From Silene latifolia (Eukaryota; Streptophyta; Magnoliopsida; Caryophyllales; Caryophyllaceae), in contig NC_133534.1 in assembly GCF_048544455.1 (NCBI RefSeq), positions 224,468,292-224,532,291 of the forward strand: 64,000 nt of DNA. The letters are read 5' to 3'. Position 1 is the stretch's first letter. Each line of letters opens with the position of its first letter. The translations under genes and the position numbers were made by a program. The notes below the pieces were generated by a model. That model was not told the origin of the DNA. It saw nothing but the letters and a program-made list of their open reading frames with translations, and made no database searches. Positions 21,476-33,260 of the stretch are shown here, in pieces.

Positions 21476-24008
21476 ATCATATATATTTTCAAAAGATAAG
21501 CAGTACTTTTCTTATTACACCAACTAAATCACATAAAAAAAAATTATTAGTTGTACAATTAGGAAAAAAAAATTGGCATATTTTTTTCGTTAAATTAATA
21601 ATTTCGGACAAATAGACAACATAATTACCCTTATCTATATTTATCTTCCAACATCATCAACTACCCGTCCCTAATCATAGCATCCTTTTTAAAACAGTTT
21701 TTCTTTTTTCTTTTCAATTATCTTGTATAACTACCAGTAAACGCTGAATAATTAAATTAAATTTTGTAAATGAACATCCAAAAAATCGCGAAATCTAACA
21801 CTTTAAGTGATAATCTTGAAATACGAGTTATGAAAGTAGGTAAAGTTAGTTTAAAAGTTTTGAAATTTAAAATGTCCTTCGGTAAATATTTTAGTAGAAA
21901 TCTTTCATTAATAAAAAAAATTGTCTAATGATTATCTGTTTGTTAATAACAAAATATGAATTTTTTTTAGATTTTTAAAAACCCCAACAGGTAATTTAGT
22001 GGCCTCAAAACGACTAAAAGACGGTATGGAGATGCGTCGTCTAAAAAGAGGCATGCTCGTCCAATTCAGTTTTAAATGCAAACTGACAGAGGGTAACGAA
22101 GTAACTCGATAGTCGAATAAGCAAACTAAAGCGTTTGATGATAGATATAAAGATAAATGTAATAAAATGGTTGTTTTTTGGACAATGGAAATATGAGGAA
22201 GAAGAAGGGGATGAATCCTGCATTATTCCAAAAAAATTAAATCTAGCAATCGTATGCTATGAAGTAATTAATACTTTCTATGGACCGAATTAGATTTAAG
22301 TTTTAAGCCCATTAATTTTTAGGTTCTGAATTTTCTAAGATGAAAATTCGATAAGGCAATAAAGTTACGATTGAATCTAATCTAATTATTTTTTTTACTA
22401 ATATTTTTTTTGCACATTTTTGAAAATAATATGGATTATTTCATAAGAATAATTCATCATATTGCTGTCTTTCATACATTAATTTATCATTTAAAATAAT
22501 CTAATTTAATCCATTTTATTTTATTTATCTTCCTAAAACAAACTTACCTAAATTTATTACCAGTTACAACAGGTAAACCTTCTTCCTCCTCTTTATGTAA
22601 ATTACATTCTCTTATTTATCTTTATAATATTAGACTATATATTTTTTTTTAACCAACCCTTCTTAGACATAATTTATCATCCTTTCTCACTGCAGAAACC
22701 AAAGTAAATCAAAATCCACCATAAAAACTCCGCTAAGCGTATACGTAAATTCATTCATCGACCACCGTAACTTCCTGATCGTCGTCCAAATCACAACCAT
22801 CGTTCACAATTTTGATCCTGGACTCAAGAAACTCTTACAATTTAAGCGTCAATAAGTAAGTCTTTTATTTTGAAAAAAAATGAGATTTTGGGAAAGAAAA
22901 AGAAGTTTTTGTTAATATCAATAATGAAAAGAGTAAATGGATATCAGATATCATTAGAGAGTTTAAAAATTGTTGTAATGATTGATTGGAGGAGTTTTAG
23001 TGCAAATGAAAAGCTTCTTTTCAAAAGTTATTTTGATGTAGAAGCTAATGAATGAAATCCTGTATTGGTGTTAGCATTTATTCTGAAAATGAAGGTTGTT
23101 CCCAATTTTCTAAGGAATGCCGTGATTCCGCATCGAAACAAAAAAATTGAAGCATGTTAATATTGACATTGCCTGGGACAGTGGGAATAAATCGAGTATG
23201 AGTGTATCCTGTGCTTGTAATCCGAGTTAGCCGTCATGTATGGAATGTGTTGATGCACGACCGTCGGAGGCTTCTTCTATTTTCGCTGTTGTTGGTATGG
23301 TCAACTCGAATGTTGATTAGAAGATGAATAAGGAAAGAGATTGATGAAGAATTAACGACAAAATTTTAAGTACATGGATGAAGATTAAGAATGGCTAGAT
23401 TTATGAAAATCATTAGGTAAATGGATAAAAAATGGAAGACATCAGACTTTTAACCCTTAGAATAACAAGGGTAACCTGCTGTTCAGGTTTCCCTGTCTCC
23501 TCGGGTTATTATTGGAAAGTATGGTGTATTGGTTGACTTTAATTGGAAGTATTGATAGGATGGAGTAACTACAGCATACAATTAATAGGGTGGATTATTG
23601 ATAATTATGTTAATGGATTTCGAATATTTATAGTAGTTACAAATATGAAGAGAGAATCTATAGATAATTCGGATAAAAATTGACAACTTATTTAATAACA
23701 TGGCAACATTAGTAAAATTTCAAGCAAAAAAAAACAATGTTTTTTTTTATTTAAAAAAAAGAAACTATGCTACTAATAATCTCTAAATAACGTAAAATAT
23801 TACTGCATCAGTCATTATACATAAGCATTATATAACTAAACTGACAAAGAAAAAATATTTCTTTTATCACATTTTTCAAAGTTTATTAGATACTAATAAA
23901 AAATTATAACTATACTGCAGTTTATTAGGCAAAAAAAAAAAAAATTTCCTTTATCACATATTAGTTTGTTACATAGTAAAATTGGAGGTAAGAGTAAGTG
24001 AATGATCT
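21476..24008. other. AT-rich DNA, possibly the Helitron 5' region
   Basis: No gene is supported. The Helitron 5' end must lie at or beyond 21476, but I found no convincing terminal TC motif on the minus strand. A few short frames (for example 22870-23055) are lysine-rich low-complexity translations and are not credible genes. Confidence 0.4.
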
Positions 24009-24110
24009 ATACTATAATCTTTTTTTTTTCAGTTAAAGAACTAAACAATCTAAGTTTCCAGTTAAGGAATTCAAGTCAACTTCCGTTAAATTTATGTTAA
24101 CTCATTAAAT
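24009..24110 (+). mobile_element. Possible 5' end of a second Helitron
   Basis: After an A, the plus strand reads TCTATACTATAATC and further on CAACTTCCGTTAA, both reminiscent of plant Helitron 5' termini. No matching 3' hairpin plus CTRR was found downstream on this strand, so this is at most a fragment. Confidence 0.25.
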
Positions 24111-25432
24111 TAAATCAGACAAAGCTTTTCTTGTATTTTATTTACAAAATTGATTATCATTTTTTTTTTCTGTAGGATCAAATGTCATTATTTTTATGTG
24201 CTTTGTCTCCTCTCAATCTTTTATGATTGTATGCAATTTTTAATTTGCGACATCTCCTATTGGCTACATCTTATACTTCCAAAATACGAAAGCAAACCTT
24301 GAAAAATTGCCTTCCCGATCAAAGCGCTCAACATATTGGCGATCGAGTTATGCTTTTGAAGCTACATGAAGTGAATCTATGGTACGATCATGGTTCAAAA
24401 TCGTGAACAAGATGTACAGTATTATTTTTTTAATTTTACTAATACGAGATTTCGGTCGAAAAATAACGCAGAATTATTTCGATTCGGTGGAGACCGATTT
24501 CCCTGCTTTCAAGACCGCAACTGATAATTACATTTTAAACCGTAGTTATGTAGATAATTTCTCATACTGATAAGATATTTTTGTAAAGCTAGGTGGATAT
24601 ATGAATAAACAATATTGTGATGCAAGCTATACATATTGGCGATGGGGTGAATTTTTTTTTTTGTTTAACATTTAACTTTACTGTATAGATTTTTATAAAT
24701 TTATTGTAGAGTTTTCTTTTTTCAAAGGTTGCATGATATACGATCAGAGGTAAATTGTAAAAGAATAATTAGGATGAATGGTATAGTAATCAATTGTATT
24801 CTTTTTTCCCGAAACACTTTTATCAAAAAAATATGGTGAAGTTTATTTTTTAAAAAATGGCAGAGGATTCATTTCAATGGAAGAGTAAACATGTGAGTGA
24901 GAAAAGGTGAACATGAGGTGAAGATTGGGTAAACATGTAAGGGATGAGGACATAGTACGAAGATTATCAATCACAAAAAAAGGAAGGAGTTTTAATGTCA
25001 GTTTAGGACTTTGGGTAATAGAAATGTAGCTGTTAAGAGTAGTTGTGCTCGTAAAATATTTAACGTTATTATATAAGAGTCCCTTAATTGGGAATTCTGA
25101 AAGTTGAGTCTTTTAACTGTAAAAAAAACTCCATAGTTGAGTTCCTTATATTAGCCTTTAGTCGATAAAATTGTATTCCTTTTAAAAAAATATGTAACCG
25201 AAAAAAATTATTGCAAAAAGATTTAATACGTATGATTAAGGTATGAAATAGTACTCATGTAAAAAAGAGTAGGCTTAAACACAACAGAGAAGTAAAACAA
25301 CTATTTTTTTTATAAAAATTAAATTTTCGTTATTGGTTGTTCAAACTATCACTAAAAAATATATTTAAAAAAATAAAATAAAAGTTAATAGATTATCACG
25401 GAAACATACTTTAGGTAAAAAAACAAAGGGTC

Positions 25433-25471
<39 letters not shown>

Positions 25472-27326
25472 CGCAGCGATCCAATTTTTTTTTCCCTTAA
25501 ATCAATCTGTCTAATTTCCAAAAAATTTAAACAAATTGTTTACAAAAAGTAGAACTAATTTCAGACAAGCGTAAATAAGAATTTGTAGTAGATGTTATAT
25601 TAGGTAAAAGTTACTCTAAGAAAACAATCTAATAAAATGTCAAAAGTTAACTTATAGAAGATACAACATGCTTTTTTTTGTTTTATAGAGTTACTAATAT
25701 AGACCTCGTACAATATATGAACGTTAATTAAGTAGTGGACAAAATAAGTAAAACACAAAAACTAACCTGGAGTTTTTTGTTTAAAGTGAGGAATTAAGGT
25801 AGGCTACTGTCCTGATTGCAAGCCTATAATACCAACGCTGAAGAAAGTTTTTTTTTATTTAGTTTGTATGCAGAATGTGAAAATGAATGCGAAAATTGAA
25901 GCAAACACTTGAACTTTTTTATAGATAGATAGTGCAAGGAAAAAGCATGTATATCTCAATACATAAAGATGTAAGACTCGCACTTATCTAAAAATGAAAA
26001 AAAAAATATATACAAATGCATGCTTCAGTCAGTTATTGTAGTAGGTGTCAAGACGAAAACATTGATTTATGCAGTAAGACTGAAAAATCTGAAGAAGATA
26101 ACATGCAATTCCCTATTCGAACATGTGTTTCAGCCCCTGCACAACTGAGTAGCAGCTACTGCCCTACATTCAGTAAGTGTTGTCAGCTACTGCCCTACAT
26201 TGAATAAGAGTTGTAAGAGGTATCACATGCTGAGAGAAGAAAAAAGTTTCTGTTCAGATAAACTTCAAAAACGGGATAAATTTGTAATGCAATTTTTTTT
26301 TTTTTATAATATTCTAGAAGATTTGTACATAGGAGATTGGATGGTCTTCTCAGGAAACACAATTCAGTAAAATTTGATACTTCCATCAGTTAAATTTTGA
26401 TCAAGAATTTTCTGCATACCTTGCACCGTGAATCTCCTAGCAAGAATACTTCCAAAGTTCAACGAAAATTAACGAAACTGGTATTGCTACCTGAAAATGC
26501 TGAAACAAAAGTGGCAGCAAGTATTTAGTTTAAAAAGTTAACGAACTATTTTATGAAGTTTAAACTAATTTCACTTTGATTGCCTATAGTGCTGTAAAAC
26601 ACACTTTGTTAACTGAGTTTTGGAAACTTTCTAACTTTGGTGACAAAGGTTTTACTAATTTCCAATTTTCGTGACTTAAGATGTAACATAGTCTAAACAT
26701 ATATATAGTAATGAAGTTTTAGGAGAACTCATTTGCGCAAGAGGTCATCAAATTAATAAACAAACAAGTCTTCGACCATAAAAAAGGATTTATCTCGATG
26801 CAAACCATAGGGTATGAAAGTGACAATGTTCCAATAATTTATATGGGAGTGATTAAATTATAGCCAAAACTGAGTTTATAATTCAAGATGGATATGACAT
26901 TACTGGCATTAAAGCTTTAATTCCTGATTTTTAACACTTGCATTTTGAGGAAAGTGGCCCTAAGACATCGTGTTTAGCTGGATAAACTTGCCACGAGCTG
27001 ATCCAAGCAAATCTATACCTTATAAATGTCTGTATTTGAAGCTAGATTCACCCGACAATTTTTCAGGAATGTCCTGTTTGACTTCGAACTTGAGTAATGT
27101 TAATCTAATCCATCTTCGAAAGTATTACAGACCATTAACCATGTCAGGCAAAGTCGGCCTATTGAGATTATTTTAAGCTCCAAGGATATACTACTAACAC
27201 CACAAATCATCTCCTTTAAGCACAAACATAAGAAATTAGGCCATTGTACGATCAGTAGATGTAAATAACGTTTATAACTCATCTAAAAATGCTGGCAAAA
27301 TAAGCAAGTGAGAAGTGGCAACATAC
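24111..27326. other. AT-rich DNA without a supported gene
   Basis: Short open frames exist but show no family motif. A poly-T run sits at about 25438-25468. ACATATTGGCGAT occurs twice (about 24331 and 24630). The segment near 26440-26480 could be a minus-strand exon end (GTGCAAG before GTATGC) but is not supported otherwise. Confidence 0.35.
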
Positions 27327-27560
27327 CGAAGTTTCAGCGTCCTTGACAGGGATCCCTAGGTTCAGCAAAAAGTTTCACAAATTGAGCCATTCCTATATCG
27401 TAAACTAAATCATCAGTTTCACTTTCTAATAGAAAACAGATTCAATCAGCTTGCTACCATATAAGATAAGGTAAGACCAAGCGAAAAAAGGTTATTCACC
27501 TGTATAAGGAGGACATTTTCTCTTCTCAGTCGGTGGTTTGAACTCCAAGGGAGATCGAGG
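27327..27560 (-). pseudogene. Possible two-exon gene remnant, unrecognised
   Basis: Two segments behave like exons on the minus strand: 27560-27500 (FKPPTEKRKCPPYT) and 27425-27327 (SETDDLVYDIG, then FVKLFAEP). They are joined by a 74 nt intron with GTGAAT and a pyrimidine-rich TTTTCTATTAG acceptor, phase 1. A TGA falls 7 bases before the second donor (CG, then GTATGT). I do not recognise the product. It may be a decayed host gene or chance. Confidence 0.25.
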
Positions 27561-27841
27561 CTACAAAAAAATTCAACAATTTGTTCGGCAAACAATTAGG
27601 GTGAGATTGCTCAATCTATACAGAGATCTAAAAAAAATCATAACTATTCAATAACTACCTCTAACTATTGATTCACAACACTACAAAAATACAAAGTATC
27701 GCCTAAAACAGCTGTATGTAACTGAATTGTTAAACGGGCACAAATCATCCCATTTGCCAACAGAATTAGCACTTAATTATCCCACATGACACATACAACT
27801 GTCTTAGCTATCAGGAACATTAAAAATGTAGCATAAAAATT

Positions 27842-27999
27842 CACCTGATAAATCATTCAAATTAAAATTAGCTGAGGTATATTATTTCCAGCTCGCATAC
27901 CCTATTTGTAGTGTGCTTGTCACCTGATAAATCATTCAAATTAAAATTAGCTGAGGTATATTATTTTCAGCTCGCAGACCCTATTTGTAGTGTGCTTGT
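27842..27999. repeat. 79 bp tandem duplication
   Basis: The unit beginning CACCTGATAAATCATTCAAA occurs at 27842 and 27921, with two mismatches over 79 bp. It is a recent local duplication in noncoding DNA. Confidence 0.9.
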
Positions 28000-28690
28000 A
28001 CACTTGGATGACGTAAATATTTACAGAAGTGCAATTAGGTTGTTCTTTAAATTGCTTTTTTGACTTTTAGTTGTTATACTTTGTGATCATGCCTCCCACT
28101 TCTGAATTTTTTTTTTTTTTACTTATGTTTCTCAATTTTCCATCCTCATCAGTATCTGTCTCACCTCCATTACACCTCTCTTTTGTTAGCTTGTGGTTGA
28201 AAATTCACATTTTTATTTTATAAAGCATTTTTTGATCAAAAATTCACATTTTTGACGGCTAATATCCGTCACAACCTTGTGACGGGTGCATTCCTCTTCG
28301 ATTCACCCTCGTTATTACATCTATTCTAATCTACAAACATTTTGAACATACATAATACATGACAACATTAGACAAGAGCTATCTTGATTATCAACCTGTA
28401 CGGAGTATTATAGTACTTCATAGTATATACTGACTTGTGGGAATACTTTGTGCTGCGGGAGTCATTAGCTCTCAATATCAAATTATGATCAAAGATCCAC
28501 GTTGTTAATTTCGGTCTCAATAAAATCTCACTCCTAAAATTCTAAGATTTAAGCACCCTTTCAAAGGATAGTATCCAATAGTTTATACAAAGGCAACAAG
28601 TATTAAGCAAATATCCTGCTAACAAAAAGAACAAGGAGTTGATCACAACTGGCCAAGAAGCCTCCAAATGGCCTGTTTTGCACTCCAAAT
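28000..28690. other. Noncoding DNA with one perfect hairpin
   Basis: No gene is seen. At 28266-28285 a palindrome CCGTCACAA CC TTGTGACGG stands out, probably the end of a decayed MITE. Confidence 0.4.
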
Positions 28691-30521
28691 TATGTGGTTT
28701 CGGCTTCATTACCCACAAACGCATCCGTTCATAAGACAACTACGTTCCATATGAGATGATTTTCGTATCAATTCACTAAAAAAAAGAAAAAAGAAAGACA
28801 GCGGAATTTAGTCTATATATAAGCATACGATTCATGATAATGTTAGGCAGCTAAAGGTTATAGCATCGTAAGATTTAAAGATGATGGTATGCTTTCAGCT
28901 GCTAACTTTAGTAATACTAAGAAATTGAAAATATTCTAAAAAGTGTTAATATGGCAACATAGGAATTTCAAACCCGATAAAAAACAAGGAGTTTTAGGAC
29001 AGGATCCACCAAATCGGAGCGACGAATTTTAGGTTCGCCAATATACCATGTAATCATACATCCTGACTATATGGCATTTTTTTTAAAATTTCTTTAGATT
29101 ATAGGCTTCATTATTTAAGAAAAATTATATCCTCACTTTAACAATTCTAATTTTCACACCAACAAAGGTGGAACAGAGAACTTTTAAAAGGTGAAAGTAG
29201 AGATGGTGGATGTAATTTCTCCACAATTTAGCCACTATATAAACGCAACAATTCACAATCCTGAAGGCGTTGAGCTAAGCAAAACAAGAGCTTAATTTCC
29301 AAAGGGATGTTTAGGAGAAATGGCCATGACCTTCCGTTTTCAGAGCTCCCACAGCGAGTAAGATCAGAAAGCTAGCTACTTTGGGGAATCAATGGGTAGC
29401 ATGAGCTCTTACAATGGTTTCCAAGATGGGTTTGGGAGTGGTCTCGGAGCTGGGCAAATGTCAGAATAGTCGAACTACTCAAGTATGGATTCGGCAGGCC
29501 TGGGTATGGGTGGCAACCAAATGGTTAGTTGCAACTATGGGATGAGCATATGAAGTGGAATGCGTATGGGGTATCAAGTCGGCGGTGGGTTTGGTTCAAA
29601 CATGGGAATCAGCGAGGAGAGTAGCTACTACTCTGCCAACAATGGCTCATTTGACTACAACCCATGCCCAAGGGTAATTACCCCGAAATTTAGTCATTTT
29701 TTTCCCGTCTGATGATATATGGCTTTGATCTGCAGTTCTAAACACAACAATTAACAAGAGTAACAATGATTCATGAAAAAAAAAATTAAATAAAACCAAA
29801 ATATTAAGAAAAAAGTAAAGAAATTATTTTTATTATGAGCAACAAGTTTGATGAAGGATCAAGCTACGAACAACAAATGAAAAAAAAAACAAGTAAATAA
29901 ATACTACAAACTACAAAGGAGGGACAATAACAGCATATAGTGTGGGAGTATAAAAAATCATAAAAACTAGTCTTCAATAAAACCTTAAACAAATAGCAAA
30001 TCATAATATGTAAGCCTAATTAACAGTGTATTAAATCTAACAATTTAATGAAGATCTTACCATTTTGAGCTGAATAACATTCGCTCGGTTTTGGCTAACG
30101 TTTTGGCGGTAGTAAGAAGTCATCGTTGTTGAAGTCCGCCACGTCGTACCCCGCAACGAAGGATAAAAACCGGTTTTCAAATTAGGGTTGATTGATTTGG
30201 GGAAGAACATAAGGTTTGGAAATAGAGAGAATTTAATCATTTGGATAGTAAAAGGAGTATAATTGAGTAAATCCAAAAAAAAGATGAATCTGATGAGCAT
30301 GATATAGGAAAGGGCTAAGTGATGCAAGAATCAAGATGATGCAGGTGATCGTTAATTCATGATGACTATGATGATAGAGTGAAACGGCGGATAGATGAAA
30401 AGGGGAAAAGAAGAGACCAGATTTTTAGAATAAAAAATTCAATAATGGCAGGACTGTAAATAATGACGTCACATGAGGATAGAAGCATGTGAAAATAGGT
30501 GTCAGGAGAGTATCCTCTTTT
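28691..30521. repeat. Tandem unit 1 (1831 bp)
   Basis: This is the first copy of a large direct repeat that begins GGTTTCGGCTTCATTACCCA and ends GAGTATCCTCTTTT, where the next copy follows at once. It contains a TATA box (TATATAAA at 29236-29243), a glycine-rich pseudo-ORF on the plus strand, and, on the minus strand near 30327-30057, a first-exon-like segment with a GTAAGATC donor. The copies are roughly 97-98 percent alike by eye. Confidence 0.85.
29320..29713 (+). pseudogene. Glycine-rich pseudo-ORF, copy 1
   Basis: It reads from ATG at 29320 (MAMTFRFQSSHSE) about 77 bp after a TATA box. TAA follows HSE and TAG follows GQMSE; the same two stops are present in the other copies. Between and after them the frame is open and rich in G, S, M, N and Y (ASYFGESMGSMSSYNGF; SAGLGMGGNQM). 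This copy has a further TGA (SI, then stop) near 29550. The low-complexity composition resembles C-terminal tails of glycine-rich RNA-binding proteins, but no RNA-binding domain is present, so identity is open. Confidence 0.5.
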
Positions 30522-31904
30522 GGTTTCGGCTTCATTACCCACAAACGCATCCGTTCATAAGACAACTACGTTCCATATGAGATGATTTTCGTATCAATTC
30601 ACTACGAAAAAGAAAAAAGAAAGACAACGGAATTTAGTCTATATATAAGCATACGATTCATGATAATGTTAGGCAACTAAAGGTTATAGCATCGTAAGAT
30701 TTAAAGATGATGGTATGCTTTCAGCGGCTAACTTTAGTAATACTAAGAAATTGAAAATATTCTAAAAAATGTTAATAAGGCAACATAGGAATTTCAAACC
30801 CGATAAAAAACAAGGAGTTTTAGGACAGGATCCACCAAATCGGAGCGACGAATTTTAGGTTCGCCAATATACCATGTAATCATACATCCTGACTATATGG
30901 CATTTTTTTTTTAAATTTCTTTAGATTATAGGCTTCATTATTTAAGAAAAATTATATCCTCACTTTAACAATTCTAATTTTCACACCAACAAAGGTGGAA
31001 CAGAGAACTTTTAAAAGGTGAAAGTAGAGATGGTGGATGTAATTTCTCCACAATTTAGCCACTATATAAACGCAACAATTCACAATCCTGAAGGCATTGA
31101 GCTAAGCAAAACAAGGGCTTAATTTCCAAAGAGATGTTTAGGAGAAATGGCCATGGCCTTCCGTTTTCAGAGCTCCCACAGCGAGTAAGATCAGGAAGCT
31201 AGCTACTTTGGGGAATCAATGGGTAGCATGAGCTCTTACAATGGTTTCCAAGGTGGGTTTGGGAGTGGTCTCGGAGGTGGGCAAATGTCAGAATAGTCGA
31301 ACTACTCAAGTATGGATTCGGCAGGCCTGGGTATGGGTGGCAACCAAATGGTTAGTTGCAACTATGGGATGAGCATAGGAAGTGGAATGCGTATGGGGTA
31401 TCAAGTCGGCGGTGGGTTTGGTTCAAACATGGGAATCAGCGAGGAGAGTAGCTACTACTCTACCAACAATGGCTCATTTGGCTACAACCCATGCCCAAGG
31501 GTAATTACCCCGAAATTTAGTCATTTTTTTCCCGTCTGATGATATATGGCTTTGATCTGCAGTTCTAAACACAACAATTAACAAGAGTAACAATGATTCA
31601 TGAAAAAAAAATTAAATAAAACCAAAATATTAAGAAAAAAGTAAAGAAATTATTTTTATTATGAGCAACAAGTTTGATGAAGGATCAAGCTACGAACAAC
31701 AAATGAAAAAAAAACAAGTAAATAAATACTACAAACTACTAAGGAGGGACAATAACAGCATATAGTGTGGGAGTATAAAAAATCATAAAAACCAGTCTTC
31801 AATAAAACCTTAAACAAATAGCAAATCATAATATGTAAGCTTAAATAACAGTGTATTAAATCTAACAATTTAATGAAGATCTTACCATTTTGAGCTGAAT
31901 AACT
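30522..31904. repeat. Tandem unit 2, left part
   Basis: This is the second copy of the 1.83 kb unit. It is interrupted at 31904 by a copia element and resumes at 40309. Both sides join at GAATAAC/ATTCGCTCGG, as in units 1 and 3. Confidence 0.85.
31148..31539 (+). pseudogene. Glycine-rich pseudo-ORF, copy 2
   Basis: This has the same layout as copy 1: ATG at about 31148, TAA after HSE, TAG after GQMSE, then an open 75-residue stretch (31312-31539) starting MDSAGLGMGG. It lacks the extra TGA of copy 1, so it is the longest surviving frame in the array. Confidence 0.5.
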
Positions 31905-33109
31905 TGTTGGAAATCTATATCTCATTATATAACATATTCTTATATGTTTCATATTTATTTGGTCATAAAATAAATTCTAGATCTTATGCATGCAAACATC
32001 AATAAGGTAAGAGAAGAAATCATTTTCTCACCATAATAATTTCGGTCATATTGGGCACCAACAAGATCTCCTTCTTGTTAGTTCTTGAGCTTTCCATTAA
32101 TGGATGAACATACATGACCTCAAAATAGAAGCCCTCCAATTAGTTGCACCCAAGACTATCCCTCAAACCCACAAACTAACATGTACTAGATGTTTATATT
32201 GTGGTTTACCTTAAATTTGATTACTAATACTCATATATTACTTTGATAATTTTAGTAATCTTTGAACAAATTTGGATTAAAATCTCATCCTCTTTGATGA
32301 AGATTAAGGAGAGAGAAGAGAGAATATTCATGAACATTTTGCATGTTGATTGAATGGTAATCTTAGAAGAATTATAGAAAGAACCAACACTACTCAATTA
32401 AGAGTAGTGTGGCCGCTCAACACATGCCCAAGGAGCATCATTGCTTTTCTTTTTCTCTTATCAAAAATATAGGTGTGTAAGAAATGTAAGACTAGTTGTA
32501 GGTAGGCATCATTATGTTTATTTTATCAAATAAAATAAAACAACCAAAACCCACTAACACACCCTCCATTTTCGGTCCATATACATAAAATGGACTACCA
32601 TTTTATTTTGTCAATTTGTCATTTGTCACACAATATGTCACATGTAGTATGATACATGTTATTAATTAATTTAATTCATATTTATCACATAAATATCATT
32701 TTATGAATTAATTAAGTTACATTCAACAAATTGACTAGTGATACTTGATCACATAAATAAAATGGGTCAAATAATTATAATTCACAATATCTTGTAATTA
32801 TAATCAACCATTCATTCTTATTTTTATTGTTTCTCAAACAATAAACAATTTTAGTAATAAAGCATTTTATTACTAAAATAAATCTTATTTAATCCCATTA
32901 CAATAAGATATCAATATTCTCTCTCACAAATCGAATTGTTCAATTTTAAGGAATTAATTAATCTGTATCGGTATACAACTAATTAACCTTTTCAATTAAG
33001 GGAATCGTCCTTTAGGTGTGACCTTAAGGGATCAACTGATCACCACCGTCGCACGACAGTAATGTCAAACTCTAGCCAACCAATCATTACCGATATGTGT
33101 GGACCAGTT

Positions 33110-33170
<61 letters not shown>

Positions 33171-33260
33171 GTATCATCCCTTTCGTATTCTTGGTATGAG
33201 ATTTAATAATGATATTAAAATCATGTGATCGCACTATTGTTGAGGACACATTTCCCAACA
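31905..33260 (-). repeat. 3' LTR of copia element 2
   Basis: This is 1356 bp, TG...CA. It contains a (TA)n run of about 27 units at 33112-33166, where the other LTR has only about 5 units. That accounts for most of the 44 bp length difference between the LTRs. Confidence 0.9.

Noticed and set aside
28266-28285. Perfect hairpin as a Helitron 3' end
   Set aside because: It is not followed by CTRR at the right distance on either strand.
30037-30327. 96-codon minus-strand frame repeated in the tandem units
   Set aside because: It may include a first exon (GTAAGATC donor), but the reading changes between copies by small indels and no family is recognised; kept only as part of the repeat unit.
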